Source: a virus
Virus record (IMG/VR): IMGVR_UViG_3300030110_000139
Coordinates: 1-57,637 of that record
Strand: one strand, 5' to 3'
DNA length: 57,637 bases
Each line of letters begins with the position of its first letter. Positions within the stretch are counted from its first letter, which is position 1. The notes under the pieces were generated by a model. The model worked only from the letters and a program-made list of their open reading frames with translations. It did not search any database and was not told the DNA's origin. Below, piece after piece: positions 29,792-38,181 of the stretch. The position numbers were made by a program, and so were the translations under genes.

Positions 29792-31728
29792 TATGTTGTC
29801 TCTTGTGGTCTAAATCTAAAAACATTATCTTCACCAAGAATCATCTTAGTTCCTAATGTTCCAGCACCTTTTCTATCTACTCTAATACCAAATTTTTCTA
29901 AATTGCTATAAGCCTCATCAATCTCATCTTTTTTACTTAAAGTTATTTGTTTAAAAAGTCTATTGAGTTTAGTTTTAAGTAAGCCAATATCAGCGTCTCC
30001 GCTAAATACATCTATAGCTCCAACAATATCATCAACCAACCTTCTATCATTATCAGAAATAGTTTTACCACTTTCTCCTAAAATAGCTGCTGCATTTCTA
30101 GCTTTAAGTTCTGTTAACAAAACATTTAATCGTTTGACTGGATCAGTTTCGCCTTTACCTATTGGTATTCCAAAAGATATGGCTAATTGATTACCAAATG
30201 ATCTTATTTGATCTCCAGCAGATACGCCTGTTTCATTAATTACTTTTGCAATATCTCTAAACTTATCAATACGCCTTGTTAAACCTTTTTCCATTGTTTC
30301 TATTGCGTTTACTGCTATATCAGGAGCAACAACTTTTGATTTTGCACCAGTTGGATTATTTGGATTTGCATAAAAAACATCAAAAGTTATCTTAGATCCA
30401 CCGAACAATGGAACTGATCTAGGCTTTTCTAAATAAGTTTTTTTCTTATCTTTTGTTGAAGCAGTTATAAGAGATTTTGTCATATCTGTATATGTGGCGG
30501 CATCTATAATCGCAAATCGTTTGTTGAACTCTGCATTATTGTCTAAATTGTTTAATTCATAACTGTTAAGTCTTGAAAATCTACCAGTGTTTTGCAATAC
30601 ACTGTTAGCTAAACCACCCTCTTTTGGTATAACAACGTAACCCTTTCTATTCATAGCTTTTTTCTTATCTTCTTCAGTTTTGCCTAATGCGTATGATCCT
30701 GCTTTAGCTCTTATTGCCTCTGCTTTGGCCACTGCTTTTCTAAAATCTGGCATTGCCGCTTCACCTGCTTCACCTACAGATGATAGGATTTTACTTACAT
30801 CAAAACCTTTACCAGCTCTGTTTTGCATGAGTGCTAACCCAAAAGACATTAAAGCTTGTTTAGTATCTGCTTCACCCGATATGTCTAAACCGGTGGCTTC
30901 TCCAAACTCGTTGATATATTGATCAAATGTTTTTGGCTTTTCTTTGCCAGTTTTAACTTCCGACAAAAATGAATCTAAAGCTTTAACAGTTGCTTTTTTA
31001 GCCGCAGTATCTGCACCCTCAACTTCTTCATCAAGAGTTGGAAAATCTGTGTCTGCATCAACACCACCAGTTCCCTCTTGTTCTTTTTGTTCTTCTTTTC
31101 TATCAACTTGTTCTTGTACTTTTTTTATTGTTTCTGTATCTGCAAAATCACCTGCACCAAATGCACTAGGATCTCCAACATTTTTACCTAAAGTTTCTTG
31201 TATTGCTTTAGCTGCCGATGCACTTAGTGCATCTTGACCAGCAGGTGTAAATACATCCATTCCTGGCACGTCTGCCATACTTTTAGCACCAACATTACCT
31301 TTTAAAGACGCTTCTTCAGCACCTTGTGGCAAAAATAATTCTTGACCAGTTGGGTCTTTAAATTTATCTCTTTCTTTTAACCTTTGTTTAAAACCTGCTT
31401 CTGATTCTTGATTAAGATAATCACCAATAATATTTCCTTGAATTGGATCTGTGAAAGCAGATATAATACCACCCGCACCTCTAATTTGATCTAAAGCACC
31501 TAGACCGACATTACCAATATTTCTAAATAAAGAACCTATTTTACTTTCGCCAGCAGATGGCTGAATTTGACCTAATGGTGGAATAAACTTGTCTTTTAAA
31601 GCACCTTTGCCTTGCAATCCTAAGTTATATTGTTGCATGATCTCAGAAAAAGTTCTTGGACGACCTAAAGCTTTTAATAAAGCATCTGTATCACCTATAT
31701 TCAGTCCTGAAATATTTTTAGGAGCCAT
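29791..31728 (-). CDS. Internal virion-type protein, 645 residues
   Basis: Start ATG 31728 (MAPKNISGLNIGD) with AGGA 7 nt before. Polar, helix-rich with Gly/Ala segments (IGSLFRNIGNVGLGALDQIR) and an acidic stretch at about 215-240. The C-terminal third is helical and charged. Second member of the set of large proteins between tail and lysis genes; probably ejected with DNA. No enzymatic motif seen. Confidence 0.65.
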   Translation of the reverse strand: MAPKNISGLNIGDTDALLKALGRPRTFSEIMQQYNLGLQGKGALKDKFIPPLGQIQPSAGESKIGSLFRNIGNVGLGALDQIRGAGGIISAFTDPIQGNIIGDYLNQESEAGFKQRLKERDKFKDPTGQELFLPQGAEEASLKGNVGAKSMADVPGMDVFTPAGQDALSASAAKAIQETLGKNVGDPSAFGAGDFADTETIKKVQEQVDRKEEQKEQEGTGGVDADTDFPTLDEEVEGADTAAKKATVKALDSFLSEVKTGKEKPKTFDQYINEFGEATGLDISGEADTKQALMSFGLALMQNRAGKGFDVSKILSSVGEAGEAAMPDFRKAVAKAEAIRAKAGSYALGKTEEDKKKAMNRKGYVVIPKEGGLANSVLQNTGRFSRLNSYELNNLDNNAEFNKRFAIIDAATYTDMTKSLITASTKDKKKTYLEKPRSVPLFGGSKITFDVFYANPNNPTGAKSKVVAPDIAVNAIETMEKGLTRRIDKFRDIAKVINETGVSAGDQIRSFGNQLAISFGIPIGKGETDPVKRLNVLLTELKARNAAAILGESGKTISDNDRRLVDDIVGAIDVFSGDADIGLLKTKLNRLFKQITLSKKDEIDEAYSNLEKFGIRVDRKGAGTLGTKMILGEDNVFRFRPQETT

Positions 31729-31729
31729 A

Positions 31730-32656
31730 TTATTTTCCTGTAGGACCGCCACTAAAAGGTGCTATTTGTGATAGTGTTGTATATGCACCTATCCCTTGCA
31801 AAAATGGATTTGCAGCTGGTTGTGTGGCTTGTGTAAATGTTGATGGAATACTTGAACTAGGCATACCTTGTAGTAAGTTTTGACCTAATTGTAATCTTGT
31901 AAAAGGTTCTTGTGCTTGCTGTAACATATTTGCTCTTTGTGCATCTAATTGTGCTTGTTGTTGTCTTTGTCTTAATGCACCTAATTGTGATAGTTGAGAT
32001 ATGTCTGCTTGACCTAAAGCTTGTTGTAAACGCCCAATATCGCTTGTTGTACCAGCTAAAGTGCCAAACGCTTGTCCAAGACCACCAGATAGTCTTCCAG
32101 CCTCTTGTGAGGCTTTTAAAGCTTGTCCAAACCCTTGTGATAAAAGTTTTGATAGAGTATCGCCCTTAACATCTTGTAACCCTCTTTCCGTTTCTGCTCT
32201 TTGCACACCCTCTCTTGATCCACCAAAAGCACCAGACCTAATGGCTTGTTGGGCCGCTCCAGCTCTACGCATATCAGCTTGTCTATTAAGTTGACGCATT
32301 GCAACATCAATAACTTGCTCTTGAAATGGGTCTTGAAATTTTTTTATTGATTCGGGTTGTAAAAAGCCTAATCCACTTGTTAAGGCTTGTTGTGCTGCAA
32401 GTGATTGATTGGCTGCACCTTGTAAAAATGGTTGATATTGACCAACCATTTGCTCGCCTAATTCTGCTGCTCTAGCTGTGAGTGGATCCATACCAGCAAT
32501 TTGTATTCCTGGCAGACCAAGAGGACTATCTAATAATCCAGCGGTAGTCTGTTCTTCACCATCAAAAGTACCAAATGCTGATTGTAGTAATCTTTTTTGA
32601 AGACCTTCTAAAAATGGTGGTAATCTTTGTATATTTTCATAAGTTTGTGTTGCCAT
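31730..32656 (-). CDS. Ala/Gln/Gly-rich ejection-type protein
   Basis: 308 residues, repetitive helical composition (LGQADISQLSQLGALRQRQQ, AGAAQQAIRSGAFGGSREG). The blocks FQDPFQEQVIDVAMRQL and AIRSGAFGGSREG are familiar from marine phage internal or tail proteins. It touches the next upstream gene at 32656. Likely a virion internal protein; no catalytic feature. Confidence 0.65.
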   Translation of the reverse strand: MATQTYENIQRLPPFLEGLQKRLLQSAFGTFDGEEQTTAGLLDSPLGLPGIQIAGMDPLTARAAELGEQMVGQYQPFLQGAANQSLAAQQALTSGLGFLQPESIKKFQDPFQEQVIDVAMRQLNRQADMRRAGAAQQAIRSGAFGGSREGVQRAETERGLQDVKGDTLSKLLSQGFGQALKASQEAGRLSGGLGQAFGTLAGTTSDIGRLQQALGQADISQLSQLGALRQRQQQAQLDAQRANMLQQAQEPFTRLQLGQNLLQGMPSSSIPSTFTQATQPAANPFLQGIGAYTTLSQIAPFSGGPTGK

Positions 32657-33453
32657 TACGCCCTCGACTCTAAATTATCCATCATGTTATAGGCTCTTTG
32701 TATGCCTTTTCTTTGATTTCCACCACCAAGACCTTTGACAGCATCTTTAGTCAAAACAAACTCTCCAGCCATTAACATAGCTGGAACATCATCTTTTGTG
32801 CCAGAACCCTCAGATGGGTCAATTCCACCTGTTCTTCTTGGAAAACTCATAGGACCACCATCTGCAGCATATGTTATGCCACCTAATTGCCCTCCAGGAC
32901 CACCAAACCCAAATGGCCTTTGTTGAAACTCTCTTTGTTCTTCTTCATCGTCATCGCCAGCAAGCAACTGTGCAATTAATCCAGCTGTAAGACCCTCGCC
33001 AAGTCTTGTATTTAACAATCTTGCTAATAAATTATCATCTGCAATGCCCGCAGATTTTAATAACTCTCCACTAAATGTTCTAGGAGTTCCAGCAATTTTT
33101 TCTCGTGCAACTTCAACTGGTGGCTTTGTACCTGTAGATGTTGCTGTCCCTACAGTTTGATCGCTTCTTGTCATTGCAAAAGGTAGTTTCTCACCAGTTG
33201 GCGTAGAGCGAACATTAGTTCCCTCAACAGGTGCCTGTTGACCAGAAAAATTGTCAAATGCCATACCACCTATACCAGAAAGTAAAGCATTTCGCACAGC
33301 GTCTTTGTTTTTGCCACCCATTAGCTTTGATGTTATTGCTCCTGTGGCTAATCTACTAACAAATGGACTAACTGAAGTACCAGCTATGCCCGGTCCTAAA
33401 GCACTACCAACAACAACAGGTAAAATATCTTTTAGTAGATCTCCTAAACTCAT
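32656..33453 (-). CDS. Tail/ejection protein with DDVPAMLMAGEFVL motif
   Basis: 265 residues. Gly-rich hydrophobic N-terminus (ILPVVVGSALGPGIAGTSV), acidic DDDEEE near 178, and a C-terminal block KDDVPAMLMAGEFVLTKDAV that is widespread at the ends of phage tape-measure and ejection proteins. Probably works with the three large proteins downstream in DNA ejection. Confidence 0.7.
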   Translation of the reverse strand: MSLGDLLKDILPVVVGSALGPGIAGTSVSPFVSRLATGAITSKLMGGKNKDAVRNALLSGIGGMAFDNFSGQQAPVEGTNVRSTPTGEKLPFAMTRSDQTVGTATSTGTKPPVEVAREKIAGTPRTFSGELLKSAGIADDNLLARLLNTRLGEGLTAGLIAQLLAGDDDEEEQREFQQRPFGFGGPGGQLGGITYAADGGPMSFPRRTGGIDPSEGSGTKDDVPAMLMAGEFVLTKDAVKGLGGGNQRKGIQRAYNMMDNLESRA

Positions 33454-33485
33454 GTCTTTATATTACCTTACTTTTCATTATTCGT

Positions 33486-33713
33486 CTATGTCTTTACCTT
33501 AATTGTGCCGTTATCATTGAACAAAGCACCTACTTCTAAATCTGTATCACTTGTTGGCAAGTCCGTCAAAGTAATCTTAGTGCCTCGAAGTTCACCAGGA
33601 TTTTGCAATTGTGTTACTAATTGACTTAAACTTCTTACCATTTCATTAAAATACTGAACATCATATTCGCCAGGTGGCAATGAAAAGGTTGGTGGTACAA
33701 GTTGTCTACTCAT
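33486..33713 (-). CDS. Small tail-associated protein, 75 residues
   Basis: Begins MSRQLVPPTFSLPPGEYDVQY; a short helix NEMVRSLSQLVTQLQNPGEL, then beta (TKITLTDLPTSDTDLEVG). Gene overlaps the tail-stabilisation gene by ATGA. Common small gene next to gp10-like genes in marine phages; function unknown. Confidence 0.7.
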   Translation of the reverse strand: MSRQLVPPTFSLPPGEYDVQYFNEMVRSLSQLVTQLQNPGELRGTKITLTDLPTSDTDLEVGALFNDNGTIKVKT

Positions 33714-35761
33714 CTATCTCCATCCGCTCTTAAATCTACTCTTGGTGTTCCAAGTCTCCAATTAACTTTTTGTGATGTGCTTTCTACTCTAAGACCAAAT
33801 GATCTCCCACGCAACCTTAAATGATTAAGCTCCGTGGTTGGTGTAACAGTATTCGTTGATGTCTTAATAAAACCACCGCCTGGACTTCTTTGAGCTTTAA
33901 GTGAGAATATTGCCTGCTTGTCACTTGTGCTTATGTCAGAATCACTATTGTCAAAACTTACATCAGGTAACATTCGTCTTAAAAATACAAATTGATCTCC
34001 ATCTTGAATGTCTATAGGACTCGATTCTATAAATGATGTAAACGCAGTGCCATCATTGTCATTACCTTTTTCATGGTTGTAGACAAGATTAGAGTCTGTT
34101 GCCATTGGGTATTGATATACACCTCTGTCTATCCAAGAACTCCGTGCAAGACTACCGACATACCAAATTTTTTGGTCGTAATTATAAACCACATATTTGT
34201 CATTTTCGCCAGTGCCATTATTTGATAGAGAATTTGTTTGTGATGGGTAAAACCAAAACACTTCTCCAAAAGCTGAGTTTACACCTGCATATATTTTATC
34301 AGTTTGTGTTTCATTAAAATCTTGAAAAACATGATCTCTAACAGAACAAGGGATAACTTGAACACGACCATCATAAATATAAAAACGATCATATCCCATC
34401 CAAAAAACAGCGTCACCTACGGCAACAGCACTATTAAACCCACGAACAGTAATGTTACTAGCAAGTTGATTAATACCAAAAGTAAAAGGTGGACCGATAA
34501 ATTGCATTGAAAACACAGAAGTGTCAGTCAATACAATCATTTCTCGTCTTGTTTTAACTGCCGTAATAATTTCAGAACCAGAACCTACTCTTAAGTCACC
34601 AGCAGTATTGGTTGCAGTAGGAGTCCAGAGAAATGGGTTTTCTTGCGAACTAAATCTAATTAACAATCTGTCTTGTGCAGTTTGACCTATTGGATTTGCA
34701 CCAAAACAAATAACATGACGATCTCTTTCAGACACTATAACTTTTCTTGATTTTGTTGGTGCTTGATCAGACAGTTCTATTAAATTTTGTGCTCTTGAAG
34801 TAAGTCCCAATGTTTTGTCCCAATAAAAAACAGCACCATCTCGTTCATTAAAGATTAAATCTTCACCAAAATTATCTTGTGACCATAAACGTAAAGTGCC
34901 ACCCGTGCCTGCTGTTTCAGTTGCCTCTATACCAATTCCACCACTAGCCTCAAAGACCGCAACATTATCAGCATGAGTTGTAGCTGTTGTGCCTGCACTA
35001 CCTCTAATTAAACCAGTAAAAGTTGTGCTTGTTTTACCTGTATACTGTATTATTTCATCTTCTATTTTTAAAAAACCACTTGATTCAAATGATGCAGTTG
35101 AGTCTACAGTCACTGTAGTTGCCGAAGTGTCTGAAGTTAAATCACTACCATTAATCAAAGTAACATAATCATCACTTGCTGCGGCATTACCTAAAGCTAA
35201 ACGAACTGTGTTAGGAGTAATAGTTGCAGGAGTTCCAACACCTGCCTCGTCATTTACTTGAGTTGTGACTCCATGCCCTCTTGTAACAGTTAAGGTATTA
35301 GTGCTTACATTTGTAACAAGCATAAGCTCCCCTCTTACTTGAATGACATCAGTGCTTGCAATACCTGTAGCATCTGTAACATCTATTGCCGTTTCATCTT
35401 TCTCTAGTTCCTCTGCTAAAGTTGTAGATAAAGTCGTTGTGTTTAACTCACCATTCCAAGGTCCTGCACCCCAACCACTTCCTGGAACAACTGTATTTAT
35501 GCCTATGTTTAATTGATAATCTGCATTAACTGAGCCCGCACTAGACAGTGCAGCAGCAGCATTTGATGCTAAAGTTATTGTGTAAGTGTTTCTTGTAGGA
35601 ACACTTTGTATTTCATGTTCTATGTCCAGTTGTGCGTTTAAAGTTGAATTACCAGTGTTAGCATTTGCAAATGTAACAAAATCTCCCACCAACGCACCAT
35701 GAGACTCATCATTTACAGTTACAGTTGTGCTATCAGTTGCAGTTATAAAAGTAATTGCCAT
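33710..35761 (-). CDS. P22 gp10-like tail completion protein, larger C-terminal part
   Basis: 683 residues. The N-terminus (TATDSTTVTVNDESHGALVG) looks like the inside of a protein. The central DNFGEDLIFNERDGAVFYWD, later DRHVICFGANPI and FWMGYDRFYIYDGRVQVIPC are blocks of the marine gp10-like (DNA-stabilisation/tail needle hub) proteins, normally one chain of about 850-900 residues whose beginning is here in the separate gene 35761-36327. An inserted segment at about 200-260 has beta repeats. Start and upstream stop overlap as TAATG. Confidence 0.8.
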   Translation of the reverse strand: MAITFITATDSTTVTVNDESHGALVGDFVTFANANTGNSTLNAQLDIEHEIQSVPTRNTYTITLASNAAAALSSAGSVNADYQLNIGINTVVPGSGWGAGPWNGELNTTTLSTTLAEELEKDETAIDVTDATGIASTDVIQVRGELMLVTNVSTNTLTVTRGHGVTTQVNDEAGVGTPATITPNTVRLALGNAAASDDYVTLINGSDLTSDTSATTVTVDSTASFESSGFLKIEDEIIQYTGKTSTTFTGLIRGSAGTTATTHADNVAVFEASGGIGIEATETAGTGGTLRLWSQDNFGEDLIFNERDGAVFYWDKTLGLTSRAQNLIELSDQAPTKSRKVIVSERDRHVICFGANPIGQTAQDRLLIRFSSQENPFLWTPTATNTAGDLRVGSGSEIITAVKTRREMIVLTDTSVFSMQFIGPPFTFGINQLASNITVRGFNSAVAVGDAVFWMGYDRFYIYDGRVQVIPCSVRDHVFQDFNETQTDKIYAGVNSAFGEVFWFYPSQTNSLSNNGTGENDKYVVYNYDQKIWYVGSLARSSWIDRGVYQYPMATDSNLVYNHEKGNDNDGTAFTSFIESSPIDIQDGDQFVFLRRMLPDVSFDNSDSDISTSDKQAIFSLKAQRSPGGGFIKTSTNTVTPTTELNHLRLRGRSFGLRVESTSQKVNWRLGTPRVDLRADGDR

Positions 35762-36327
35762 TAAGATTCATTCCTAAAATCGGTTACAGTTACGTCTCCA
35801 TTGGTCGTTTCAATAGTAACTTCACCCAACGCACTAGCCATTGCAGGATTTTCTAAGTTAAATGTAACAGTGCCAATTTCTCCAGTCGAACTCACACCAG
35901 TTGGTAAAGCTGGAGCTAATGTATCATTAGATTGTGCGTTTATCACTTCTTCTCCAAGACCCGTGGTTCCTGTTACGCCAGTCACGGCAAAGGCAATAGC
36001 ATTGCCATTTATATCAAACACGACCTCACCATTAAGCACTTTTCGTCTTAGTGGCGTGATATCATTGTAACTTTGTGACTCTTCAATATAAAATTTTATT
36101 TCTGTTCCAACACCTAAATACTCATTTCCTTGCAGATTTGCCCAAGCGTGTAAAGATCGAGAGACTCCAAGAAAAGTGTTTGGTGAATATTTTTCCCAAC
36201 CACCAAGTTTCTCTGGGTAACCAAAACGAAAACGAACTTTATCACAATCGTTCCACCCACCTTTGTTCGTATAAGACGTTGTTTCTTTGTTAATACCTGG
36301 TCTGAACTTTAAAGACGTTATTGGCAT
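35761..36327 (-). CDS. P22 gp10-like tail completion protein, N-terminal part
   Basis: 188 residues. Begins MPITSLKFRPGINKETTSYT, GGWNDCDKVRFRFGYPEKLG and YIEESQSYNDITPLRR, the usual N-terminus of the gp10-like protein. It then carries VTGVTGTTGLGEEV and PTGVSSTGEIGTVT, copies of the repeat module of the 1066-residue tail protein, and stops at FRNES. The downstream gene continues the family. The two may form a genuine split protein or result from module insertion; both frames are intact and coupled. Confidence 0.8.
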   Translation of the reverse strand: MPITSLKFRPGINKETTSYTNKGGWNDCDKVRFRFGYPEKLGGWEKYSPNTFLGVSRSLHAWANLQGNEYLGVGTEIKFYIEESQSYNDITPLRRKVLNGEVVFDINGNAIAFAVTGVTGTTGLGEEVINAQSNDTLAPALPTGVSSTGEIGTVTFNLENPAMASALGEVTIETTNGDVTVTDFRNES

Positions 36328-36333
36328 AATTTA

Positions 36334-36591
36334 TTATTCCTCTGGTGCTACATAATCTGCAACAGTTCCATAATCCCCTGCTTTTGCTTTTTCATATATT
36401 TGTCTGCCATGCTCTTCAACATCATCGGGAGTTGCACCAAATTCGTAGTAACCATCATTATCCGTCAATCCCATATCAGCATAATGAGAAAATTTACATT
36501 CTAAAACAATGCAGGTCTTTTCCTCATCCATCCATTTTGGGTTTTTTGCATCAACTAAAGTTGCACCATTTATTTTTATTTTTATTGTCAT
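36334..36591 (-). CDS. Hypothetical protein, 85 residues
   Basis: Acidic (MTIKIKINGATLVDAKNPKW; C-terminal GTVADYVAPEE). It sits between a fibre-like gene and the gp10-like pair, a usual place for a small fibre accessory or chaperone. No family recognised. Confidence 0.65.
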   Translation of the reverse strand: MTIKIKINGATLVDAKNPKWMDEEKTCIVLECKFSHYADMGLTDNDGYYEFGATPDDVEEHGRQIYEKAKAGDYGTVADYVAPEE

Positions 36592-36593
36592 TT

Positions 36594-36953
36594 TTAAGAT
36601 ATCCTATGCCAAAGTGTTGTATTGTTTGCATCATAATTATAACTATTTGTATATCCCATAGTTCTCCAAGTTCCACTGCTGGTAAAGTTTGCAGAGGAAC
36701 TAGAGCTATAAGCACCAGCTGCATTAGCTGCCCAAAATCGATATGTGGTATTAGCTGCTTGCGTTGTGTCTCCATTTTTCGGAAGAATCATTATTGCGAA
36801 AACATAAGAGCCTACGTTTTTCCAAGATGATGCGGTAGAACCAGGTACACTTGTTAAATTTGCAGCACTTATTGCTGGTAAATCACCAGTTAATTTTGTT
36901 GCGTCTAAAGTTTGTGTACCAGTTACTGTAGTGCCACCAACAATTAAAGCCAT
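36594..36953 (-). CDS. Short tail-fibre-like protein
   Basis: 119 residues. Beginning with a fibre-type repeat LDATKLTGDLPAISAANLTS, then Ser/Ala/Asn-rich beta sequence with many aromatics (RFWAANAAGAYSSSS, SYNYDANNTTLWHRIS). Probably a receptor-binding tip or side fibre part, placed after the long fibre gene. One base separates it from its neighbour. Confidence 0.65.
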   Translation of the reverse strand: MALIVGGTTVTGTQTLDATKLTGDLPAISAANLTSVPGSTASSWKNVGSYVFAIMILPKNGDTTQAANTTYRFWAANAAGAYSSSSSANFTSSGTWRTMGYTNSYNYDANNTTLWHRIS

Positions 36954-36954
36954 A

Positions 36955-38166
36955 TTACATCTCCTCTAATTTAAATTTATATTTTTTACCATTTAATCTA
37001 TTTAATAAAAATAAATCATCTGAACCTTCTTGTATTGTCCAAGAGCCTCTAGTGCCATCTACTTCATTATCTCTTGTTTTAGTGTTATTTAAATTTATAT
37101 CACCAGTGTATATATCTCTCCATTGTTTTGAAGAAGATCCTAAATCATGTGTGTCATCTGCGGCTGGTAATATTGCTCCACCAAATACCGCTCCTGCATT
37201 AAATGTTGCTAATCCTGCCTCACTACCATCTATTGTAAGAAATGTTGTATCAGAGGATCCATCTGTACCTTTAAATATAATATCAGTATCATTGCCTTGA
37301 GCATCAATAGTTATATTACCTGCGGATGTTGCTAATGTAGATGCCGCATCACCTGTTGCTATGTCATCTAAGGCTGTGGTCGTGCTTACTGTACCAAAAG
37401 AAAGTGCTCCAGATCCATCTGTTTTTAAAAACTGTCCGTCAGAACCATCAGAGTTAGGTATTGTAAATGTTGTACCACCAGAGGTTAATTTTAAGTTTGT
37501 GCCGTCTGATAAAACAGCCTCGTCTGAATCATGTAATTGTAGTGTTGGTGTTCCTCCAGTGTCTGTCAAAAGCAATCCAGTATCATGCACATGAGTTAAT
37601 GCAATTTCAGAATTAGCACCAAAAGATACAATAGCTCCGTCTGAGGTTAAATTTACATCATCTCCAACATTTAAATCATCAGTGACTGTAAGATCATCAG
37701 TGACTGTAAGGTCATCATCTACAGTAAGATCAGCTACAGCTAAATGTGCAAAAGCATCTACTACTGCTGCACCAGAACCTGCACCATCTAAGTAAACAAC
37801 TCTTGCAGTGCCTGGTGCTATTGTAACATTAGCTCCAGATCCTTGTGATATAATTATATTTTGTGAACCACTTGTTCCGTTTTCAATAATATGAACTCTG
37901 TTTAAAGTGTTTGGTGCTATAGTAATAGTACAAGCAGAATCTAATGTTCCAGTGTATTTAATAAACATAGCTCTACCAGGATCAGTAGAAGCATCTGCAA
38001 CTGTGGTTGTATGAGTATCTGCGTTTGTTGTTATGCCTTCTGTGCCAAAACCTAATGCTTCACCTATAAGTTCTAAATTGGTGTTTGTTTTTGTACCCCA
38101 GTTACCCGACTGCTCTCCAGTCGCCATTTCTTCAAGTCTAAGATTATTTACAAATGTACTAGCCAT
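36955..38166 (-). CDS. Tail fibre protein
   Basis: 403 residues. Virion-binding N-terminus of marine phage fibres (FVNNLRLEEMATGEQSGNWG, TNTNLELIGEALGFG), then beta-rich shaft with short repeats (DDLTVTDDLTVTDDLNVGDD), TLQLHDSD and GGAILPAADDTHDLGSSSKQ, a common fibre block, and a basic end KKYKFKLEEM. It should form trimeric fibres for host recognition. Confidence 0.85.
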   Translation of the reverse strand: MASTFVNNLRLEEMATGEQSGNWGTKTNTNLELIGEALGFGTEGITTNADTHTTTVADASTDPGRAMFIKYTGTLDSACTITIAPNTLNRVHIIENGTSGSQNIIISQGSGANVTIAPGTARVVYLDGAGSGAAVVDAFAHLAVADLTVDDDLTVTDDLTVTDDLNVGDDVNLTSDGAIVSFGANSEIALTHVHDTGLLLTDTGGTPTLQLHDSDEAVLSDGTNLKLTSGGTTFTIPNSDGSDGQFLKTDGSGALSFGTVSTTTALDDIATGDAASTLATSAGNITIDAQGNDTDIIFKGTDGSSDTTFLTIDGSEAGLATFNAGAVFGGAILPAADDTHDLGSSSKQWRDIYTGDINLNNTKTRDNEVDGTRGSWTIQEGSDDLFLLNRLNGKKYKFKLEEM

Positions 38167-38181
38167 ATTACTTTTCCTTTA

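Noticed and set aside
20103-31237. Many plus-strand ORFs of 60-150 codons over the replication and tail genes
   Set aside because: All lie opposite well-supported minus-strand genes with recognisable motifs, lack RBSs and show shadow composition.
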